A DNA stretch of 64,000 nt, taken from NCBI RefSeq assembly GCF_026745355.1, contig NC_079206.1, positions 16,693,082-16,757,081 on the forward strand, read 5' to 3'. The notes beneath the pieces were generated by a model. That model did not search any database, was not told the DNA's origin, and saw only the letters and a program-made list of their open reading frames with translations. The stretch comes from Beta vulgaris subsp. vulgaris (lineage: Eukaryota; Streptophyta; Magnoliopsida; Caryophyllales; Amaranthaceae). Position numbers and translations under genes: made by a program. Shown one piece after another: positions 56,325-64,000 of the stretch (its first letter is position 1; every line of letters starts with the position of its first letter).

Positions 56325-57343
56325 CTAGTATATTTCGTTAATAATACTTTTCAAAGGATCATCTTACTTATTTCCTCATTGGGGAAAGTTTTTTTTTTCC
56401 ATATTACTTTACCCCACTTGACAAAATCACATATTCTCTCTTATTTAAAGAAAAAACAAAAAGAACAAGACCCACTTTTACACTTTCTCTCTTCCTTATC
56501 TTACGAAGGAGCTGTTTTTGTTTTACTTATTTATTAGTGGTTACAAAAAAAATTAAATAAGGTGTAATAAGCAATAATAAGGTTTGATAAAATTCAATAA
56601 GCCCAATTCAACAAAATATGGTGTGAGACATGACATAAGTTTGATAGTTCATATAAGTTTTAGATAAAGCTTAACAAGTTATGATAAGTAAAAATAAGTT
56701 GAAAAACAACATCTACTGAATTTTGTAAGTGAGAGTAAAGGCAGCATAATATATTGAGACCCTGTACTTTAGAATGAAATGAACGGGAGTGAAATTTATT
56801 CGTCTAAATTTAATTAAACTTAATGTATTTGAATTGAACTAAAGTGAAACTGTTAGAAGAAATTAATTAAATTTGGTTGAATTGAACTAGAATTGTGTAA
56901 ATTGAAGTGAATTGAATTTGTATGATTGGTTTTGATGAAAAAAAGTAAGAAACTTTTTAAGAAGGCTAGGGGTACACGTGAAACACGATGTTGGAGTTCG
57001 GACAAATAAAAAGAAAGGAAAAGGTAAACCGCGTGTGTGTCAGATCTTCGGCCCACTATAACTTGCCATCTACTTTCTTCTTATTATCTGTCTTGACATT
57101 TGTTCGATTGTACCCTGATTATTGGGCCTTTGTACCTTGATTTTCTCAAACGGGCTAGGCTAGTTTGAGATGTATGGTCTTAATTGAAATGGAAGAGAGT
57201 CAAGAGACCATCATTTATATTGGAATAACTCTCAATGGCTTATATGACAATGGATTATACATGAAGTTGTTTAGTTGGCCGAGTGCAACTAGCGTGAAAT
57301 ACTTAAATGATAAATCCATCATTGAAAGTCTGTAGTGTTAATA
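55675..57343. other. Intergenic DNA; TA microsatellite, no gene supported
   Basis: A frame at 55820-56158 is open but unlike anything I recognise. (TA)n at 56288-56322. The rest is AT-rich. Confidence 0.4.
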
Positions 57344-57602
57344 CTACCTCTGTTTCAATTTAATCTACATACTTATACTTTTTATGCATGCCAATGCAAA
57401 ACTTTGAGGACATATATCTTTAGTTTTGTATTTGTAAAAAGTATAAAAAGTACATATTAATAAAATACATACTACTACGAATCTAACAAGATCCCACATG
57501 ACTATGTTTTTATTCACGTATTAATCACAAACGAGGGTCAAAGTGCAATTTGTGAATAGTTTAAAATGTCAAAGTGTGTAGATTAATATGAAACGGAGGT
57601 AG
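57344..57602. mobile_element. Stowaway MITE
   Basis: CTACCTCTGTTTCAATTTAA and, at the right, TTAATATGAAACGGAGGTAG, flanked by TA. Confidence 0.88.
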
Positions 57603-57684
57603 TACTTAATACACGGTTTTTACCAAACCATTATAGTTAGACCATAAATAAAATACTTATTTTCTTAACTTTTGAGTATTATAT

Positions 57685-57686
<2 letters not shown>

Positions 57687-57727
<41 letters not shown>
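57687..57727. repeat. TAA microsatellite, left of a TIR element
   Basis: About 13 TAA units running directly into the element start AATTGGCC. Confidence 0.9.
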
Positions 57728-58368
57728 TGGCCTTTACACCCTAAAATATGGCACAGGTGCATCAAAAAGGTCCAAATACGACTTATAGCCAGAACACCCC
57801 AAAAGTATGGATTTGGGTGCAGTTCGTATCATAAATGAGGTCAGTGATCGAAATTCTCACCTAAGTTGAGTGCTAGATATTGAAAACCAATAGAAGCATT
57901 TTCCTTGGTTGAGGTTGAACTTCCAAGTAGTTTGGACTACTACAGTCAATCGATGTTGACTGTAAACCCTACCACTACCTAAACTGGTATTTGAATTCTT
58001 CTTGAAACTTGAAGACGAAACTGAGCTCATTGTTGTTATGCGCATTTCACTCTTTCAGAATTTAGGGCGCATTTGGAGAGAAAGAGGAATTTGGGAAAGT
58101 AAGAGAGAATTTGAGTAAGAAAGTATTTATGTTCAGTTGAGGAAGGATTAAATGAAGGCACGCACCTTTTTTTATGTTTAAGTAAAAATATTAGGGTTAA
58201 AAAAGAAGAAAATAAGAAAGGGTTGAGAATCCAGTGGGCATTATGGACACCGACCTCATTTATGGTACAAACTGCACCCAGGTCCGTATTTTAGATGTTC
58301 TGGCTATAAGCCGTAGTTGGGGCTGTTTGGTGCACTTGCGTTATAGTTCAAGGTCTTGAGGCCAATTT
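57726..58368. mobile_element. TIR element between two TAA microsatellites
   Basis: Inverted repeats of about 120 bp: the left has ATTGGCCTTTACACCC, GACTTATAGCCAGAACA, TGGGTGCAGTTCGTA and CATAAATGAGGTC; the right, inverted, has ATTGGCCTCAAGACC, GGCTTATAGCCAGAACA, TGGGTGCAGTTTGTA and CATAAATGAGGTC. (TAA)n on both sides hides any target duplication. No coding sequence recognised. Confidence 0.75.
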
Positions 58369-58372
58369 TGTC

Positions 58373-58422
<50 letters not shown>
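58373..58422. repeat. TAA microsatellite, right of the TIR element
   Basis: About 16 TAA units, directly followed by the second Tat-like LTR. Confidence 0.9.
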
Positions 58423-59222
58423 GTTACGTAGTGCTGAACTCGTAAGATAATACTATCCCCAACAATAGGTTCTTCAATAGGAGACTTATGCAACAACACC
58501 CGGACTCAAATAACCCAAACCTGAGCTCAGCTTCCAAACATGCAAAAAGGGACCCATCTTGGAGGTTTGGGTGGTATTTCCCTTTTCGAAGCTTAAGTCA
58601 GGTATCAGGAGTAGAAAAGGAAACTTAGAGAGAGAGAGAATTTATGACAGAATAACAGTACACTGCCCTGAAAAAAAAACGTACCTTTCTCCTGATTTCA
58701 AGGACTATTTATAGTGTCTGAAATAATTGTTGTACCCTGAGTTCACCCTAATTTGGGGGCACCTGATTGACTAAGCAATAAAATCATGACACATGGCAAA
58801 CATTTATTGGAGAGTACACATCATCCAACTTTATGAAAATGCCCTTTTAAGATATTGGGCCTAAGTACAAACTAGGCCAGGGAGGTGGGCTAGTACAATT
58901 CTTATTATGAGAATTGGACTTACAGTCATTTGCCTTTTGGACCTTGTACTTTCTGTAGCAAGGAAGGGACACGTGTATGGGATAGATGAACCCACGTCGT
59001 CTTTTTAGAGCCGTTGATCTTTAGGCTACAACATTTGCCCCTTAAAAGACGTTTTTTACCATTTAGGCACCAAGACGTTTAAAATTCTCTTTTAACTTAA
59101 GAGAACTGCTTTTTCTTTTTCAAATGGAGAGGGCGCCAATTTGCCGGTCTCAGCAGGTTAACCCTCAAGAATTTTTTGAATACAACGGTTATTTTCACCG
59201 GGAGAAGAGGTCGTTACCTCCC

Positions 59223-59230
59223 TATAAATA
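59223..59230 (+). promoter_or_regulatory. TATA box of the antisense gene, copy 2
   Basis: TATAAATA in CCCTATAAATATGAG, about 220 bp before the ATG at 59446; same position as in copy 1. Confidence 0.55.
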
Positions 59231-59445
59231 TGAGCTTTTGTTCTTTCTGAGTTCATTTCACACCTTGAGAGAATTTTTCTAGAGAGTGAGACTCTGCCCA
59301 ATTTCATACTGAACTTTTAAATAGAGAAAGAGCATCCGTCCGAGATCTCGAAAACCTTCTAGATTCGTCCGAATAATCTTAACATGTATCCATTTCCTTC
59401 TCTTTGTTCTCAATTTTTGCTTTTCTTTTCATTCTTTTTAGAAAA

Positions 59446-62000
59446 ATGAATTCATCTTCTTCAGCGAACAATCCTGGCCGCTTAAGAGTTGGCCTTAACA
59501 TTATAACAAATCGCCTTCCATCTTCGACACATTCTAGAGTTGGGCCTATTCTCGTCGGACATGTATTTTATTTTTATGGACATGGACAACAAAGTCAGAC
59601 GACACAGTCTTTACCTGTCTGGCACGCGTCAAACAGACCGCTCGTCTAAGACGTGGAGTAAACCTCCCAGTCTCTAACTCAGAAATGGAGGCATCAACCG
59701 GCTGAAGAAGGGGAGCGTGAAGTGTAGAGCGCTTGGCCAGCACAAGAAACTCCTTGTCCTGAAAACATCTAGGAAGAAAGAACTACTGAGAGGACTTGTG
59801 AGGCTAATCCGTCCGGAAAAGATATGGCGACGGACGTGATTAATGAGGCAAAAGTTGCATCAGGTCCGTCCAACGACTCGGACGACCCTTCTACCACTTA
59901 TTCTGAAATAAGACGTCGCCTAGGTCCCCTGTCTGACCTAGGTTTATTTTAGCCAACAACAGTTGGTTAGGACGAGTAGGTACATGCCTTAGGCACTTCT
60001 CCTCGACAAAAACTATGCCGTGGTATTTTTTCGTCCTGCCGGGTAGAGAGGATACCATCGTTAGTGCTTCGTCCGGCCATTTTGTTGTTTATCGGTTGGC
60101 TCTGGATGCAGGTTAAGATTTCCCCTTCACCCGTTTATTAGTCGCCTTCTTCACCATTATAACATCGGCCATAATTAATTAGCCCCAAATTCTTGGCAAA
60201 ACATACTGATCTTCTTGGCCATTTTTAAATCAAAGGGTGTTACCTCTTCCTTGGCCGCCTTCACCCTGATACATTATGTATCTAAAGTTCCCAAGACAGT
60301 AGATGGAGCCTGGTTTAGCGTTTTCAATCGTCACGACTTCTTGACATCTTGGGACAAGACTTCTAAAATGCATGCCTAGAAGGCAGAGTTCCTGTTCGTC
60401 CAAACCCCCAACGAGGCAGTGGCTAGAAGATGCCGTTATATTAGCCGAGATCCTACCAATACAGGACTAACAACGTCCTATCTAGAGCTGGAGGACGATT
60501 CAACCAAAGAACTTGTAGAATACTTTAAGATATCGGAGTGTTCTACCCCAAACAATTCCTCCTTTAAGGGTCCGTCCAACTGGATCCCCTTCAAGGAAAT
60601 GTTCTATGATTACAATTTTCTGGTCACCGCGGCTTGCGGCTGGCCGAAGATAGAGGTATACTTTTTATTTCTTAAGTAGAACTCTTCGTCCAAGGACTTT
60701 TTTTTTTTATTAATGTTATGTTTCTCATTTTCATCCCCTGCTAAAGTCGTCCTAAAACGATCTTGGAAGGGAGACATCAGTATGTTTAAGTTCACAAGCT
60801 CTTTGTGGAAAGAGTGCAACAAAACCGGCTCCGAAAAAAGGACGGATACTCTGGTGAGTTTTTTTTTTTGGCAGCCTGGCTAACCTTCAAGCCTCCTCCT
60901 TTCTGGAGATTCTCCAATTACGAACGAGGCTTCTATCTGAGGGGTAACTGGCCATTAGGCTTCTGGCTGGCTATCTTTCTTGAATAACTACCGTCCAACG
61001 ACTGAAACATCTATTATGTCCCTAGACGTGTCTCGTTCCTATGAGAAGGGCGGCCAGTCAGCTTCCTGACGATCTTCTCTTTCTTACTGCCTTCGTCTGG
61101 AAACCAAGAATATTATTAGTTTCTGGACGATCATCCAATTCTGACGAAGCGTGGCCACCTGTTTGGCCGCTCTTCTTCCATGGATAAGCCTCGTCCAAGA
61201 ACTGAGTTTTGTCAGTTGTTGGACGATTTTCTTCTTATATCTTCCTGCTTTCAGAAAAAACCCAAAAGTCTAAGGCGTTGGCAGAAAAAGTAGCAGTCAA
61301 GAAGAGGCTGGCTACTACAGAGGAGGCTCCTCCGCCCAATCAATCCAAAGGTTTCACAGCCAAAAAGAAAAAAACCGTCTGTGCATCCTTGTTGAAGGTT
61401 TGACTGCCTCCTAAGGTGGAGGAGACAACTATGGTTCCCTTTGTTGGGGAAGTTGGCTTGACGCCTTCAACACGGCCTGACAACCAGACGCGATTGTCCT
61501 TCTAGAAGACATAAAAAAGGGTGAAGAATAGATCACCCAGCCAGACGCGGCTAAGGACGGCTCGGCATTTTCTGGGCCTGTAGCAGGGTTGGTATCTTAA
61601 ATACCCCCTGCAAATAGATCGGCTTCACGGTCTTCTGGTGAGTCCTACTACTCCAACATAGTTAAGACTCTGCGTGTTGACGGGAGTCCGATGAGTCTGT
61701 CTAACAGATTAGCAGTGGTCATTCCCGTAAAAAACACTGACGACTCTCCTCTTTCAGATAAAGGAAAAGGAGCAGCTGGAGCAGTTCGTGAAGCTTCACC
61801 GATTTTATCGGACGACGAATCCTCGACCGCCTTTGCCAGGATGACCTCGGTCGACCGTGAAAAGCTCAAGCAAGAGCTCTTCAAATGCTTCCCTGAGCCT
61901 TATATCAACGACTTAAGAGGTGCTTCTTCTGGGCTTGAGGCTACATGTCCCAACTCACTGCTGAGGTATGAAAAATATTTCCTTACTGTTCATCTTTCTT
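59446..62000 (+). pseudogene. Antisense gene of Tat-like copy 2, decayed
   Basis: MNSSSSANNPGRLRVG opens the frame and matches copy 1. Later pieces in several frames match in order: RLALDAG then a stop (about 60110), QTPNEAVARR-like sequence near 60410, SFKGPSNWIPFKEMFYD at 60565, FKCFPEPYINDLRGASSG at 61884. The splice-like acceptor TTCTTTTTAG just before the ATG and the intron between about 60840 and 61255 are kept. Many stops and frame changes. The coiled-coil end is absent because the element is truncated near 62030. Confidence 0.65.
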
Positions 62001-62035
62001 AGTTTTGAAATAATTTGTTTCTTTTATGATTATTA

Positions 62036-63999
62036 GTCTAGTATAAACACTAGATCAACTACAACAGGGAGGGTGAATTGTAGTTGGGGAGATTTTTCGA
62101 ACTTTTTGCGGGTAAACTAATTTGAAAGCTAATAAAGAGAAGTAGCAATACGAAAGAACACACGAAGATCCTTTTAACAAGGTTCTCTTCCTCAATTCTT
62201 TAGGAAGAAACCTTGATCTTTTATTTATAATAGTTATTACAACTTAATATAAATCAATCCTCACTTAGATCCTCTAGGAACCAGTTCCCAGACACGTTGT
62301 TCCCCCTAAACACGTGACTTTCCTCACTTGACTTCACTAGAAGTCTTCTCTTTCTTTCTTCTCTTTCTCTTTCTCTTTTTCACTCTTTATTACAAGATTT
62401 TGTTCTCTCAACCCACACTTGAAAGATATTACAATAATTGCTTGAAAAGTAATAACTGAAAATAATCTTTCTTATAGAATATTACAATAAATCTCGAAAG
62501 TGTTAGTTTATTTTGGTTCTTTGTTGAGCAATATATAGAAGATCACAATAACTCCTATTTTTGCTCCACTAAGCAGTCATGGGTATTAGAAGTGATCCAT
62601 GATCTAACGGTTGTTGGAGTCACATTATCCACGATCTTCTCCAATTAAATCTGCGCACAACTCCACGCATAATTATCCACCTTTCCATGTTCAGCGAAAG
62701 CAGATTGTTGAGGCTGGATTCTTGGAAGTTAGTTAGACCTTCCTTTATTCTAGGAGCTAACTGGTTAGTTGGTTTCCAGTCTCCCTAGAACTTAGGAGCA
62801 GCAGTTTGTTAACAGCTTGTTGTGCGCTTCCTCTTTTGTAGCTCAGTTTGTTGTACCTTGTTCTATATTTTCAGTGTGTCATCTATACCCAAGCAACAAA
62901 GATATATTCTCTCTAATATCATGGAGATATAAAATAATATTTCATGTCATTAGGTTAGCAAATTATAACATATAATATATATTTCGAACATAGGAAGTAA
63001 TTTATTTGAATAACTTGACTAGGTTAAACTCATAACTATTTCTCCATAAGTTATAATTAAATAAATTACACACAAGACAATATGAATTTATGTAAAATAA
63101 ATTTGAAGTTACATAATTAATTTCCTAGACTCAACTTATTTTCCTAAACTGAATAACATTATTTGTCATCATTAAAACCTTGAATATAACCAATAATGTT
63201 CCCCCTTTTTGATGATGGCAAATAATTGACAAAAATTAAGATAAGAAAGAAATTACGAGATATGAAATTGTGCAAAAACTCTAAGACACTCTAAAATTCT
63301 AAACTCTATGACACTCTAAAACTCGAAACTGTGACTAGGAATGACTAGGAACAGAGACAAAGATCATCAAGAAAAGCAGTAAAGACTAAGGAAAGCTTCA
63401 GAAATATTTTTCAAGTGCCAATACATCTTCCCCCTTTTGTCATCATCAAAACAAAATAGTGAAACCTGCAGCACTAGTAGAGTCAACAATCTTAAATTAA
63501 GGTAAGTAGCTCTAACACGCTATCTTAGAATATTAGCCATCCACACATTCCAAGAGTAATAAGCACAGGAACAAGCATAACAAAGCAGTAGCATATCAGG
63601 AGGGAGTTCAAAAAGAAAAGGAGATGAAGATGAAAACTAGAGAAAGGAAAGATGCATAGACTGTTAAGAGAATGCTTGTGATTTCCACAAGAAAAAAGAC
63701 AAAATAAAGTGAGATACAATCGTTCCATAAATATACAGCCCAAAATCAAAAATATAGAAAGTCATAAGTAGAAGGGATCAGGATTAGGGAAGTTCATGAA
63801 TGGGAAAGGAGGCAGCAACAGTATAATCTTGGTAAAGATCTTGGAGGCACCCTTGTTCATAGCATGAAGAAGACAATCATTGATATGCCATTTTCATATG
63901 GCATTTTCCAGTACTTATTTGGTTATTTTTGTGTGGTCTTGAACATATTTTGGTATGATTTTGTACTCTTTCTCATCATATGGTATTTAAGTTCTTTAT
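62036..63999 (-). mobile_element. Probable SIRE-like copia LTR material
   Basis: On minus there are two purine-tract-like words next to TGATGATGAC/CATCATC: GATGATGACAAAAGGGGGAA at about 63448 and CATCATCAAAAAGGGGGAAC at about 63217, as seen near the 3' LTR of SIRE/Maximus elements. The block 62060-62330 has LTR-like text (AAAGAACACACGAAGATCC, AACAAGGTTCTC). Element ends were not found, and no pol lies in the window. Confidence 0.35.
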
Positions 64000-64000
64000 T

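Larger units (their letters stand above)
58424..62030 (-). mobile_element. Second, diverged Tat-like element: 3' LTR and antisense gene only
   Basis: An LTR at 58424-59033 (TTACGTAGTGCTGAACTCG ... GGCTACAACA) is followed by the same TTTGCCCCTTAAAAG purine-tract context and a diverged antisense gene. Orientation matches the first copy. Homology stops near 62030; pol and the other LTR are not in the window. The LTR's first bases are altered (AG where TG is expected). Confidence 0.8.

Overview
The window looks like transposon-rich nuclear DNA of a eudicot plant. Signs are multi-exon genes with GT-AG introns, an intronless MYC2-type bHLH gene, 5-bp target-duplicated Ty3/gypsy and Ty1/copia elements, Stowaway and Tourist MITEs, a tRNA-type SINE and a Helitron. 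The Tat/Retand-like retrotransposon and the transposon gene types recall Caryophyllales (Amaranthaceae or Silene relatives), but this is an impression, not something the sequence proves. Only one ordinary host gene is evident: the MYC2-like jasmonate transcription factor at 24160-26109 (minus).

Layout. 1-7.2 kb: body of a large Mutator-like element (MULE) with two convergent multi-exon genes, an accessory protein (plus) and a FAR1/FHY3-type transposase (minus); their introns share a palindromic 10-mer. 8.8-16.2 kb: non-autonomous elements, namely a CACTA element, a 0.9-kb MULE, Stowaways, a SINE with a 15-bp duplication, and a Pack-MULE carrying the start of a wall-associated-receptor-like gene. 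17.1-21.6 kb: two LINE remnants in opposite orientation, broken by a TIR element. 21.9-23.6 kb: a PIF/Harbinger-like element with direct subterminal arrays. 24.2-26.4 kb: MYC2 and its promoter. 26.9-35.5 kb: a decayed FAR1-MULE, a Helitron, a tiny Tourist and a decayed C48 (Ulp1-like) protease gene of transposon type.

35.6-49 kb is a nested stack: a copia relic (minus) holds a CACTA element and a full 9.0-kb Tat-type gypsy element, while a CACTA-like element abuts its gag end. A hAT element, itself holding a Stowaway, lies next to its LTR. The gypsy element has pol on the minus strand, an antisense spliced gene with its own TATA box on the plus strand, and has lost gag and protease. 51.4-54.8 kb: a second copia element (minus) broken by a Tourist MITE and a gypsy solo LTR. 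55.3-58.4 kb: MITEs and a TIR element set between two TAA microsatellites. 58.4-62.0 kb: a diverged second copy of the Tat LTR plus antisense gene. 62.0-64 kb: probable SIRE-like copia LTR material.

The transposon genes are mostly broken. The FAR1 transposase has four single-base frame changes at short homopolymers and no substitution stops that I saw, whereas MYC2 is fully open. All boundaries and splice sites were read by eye; no database or alignment program was used.
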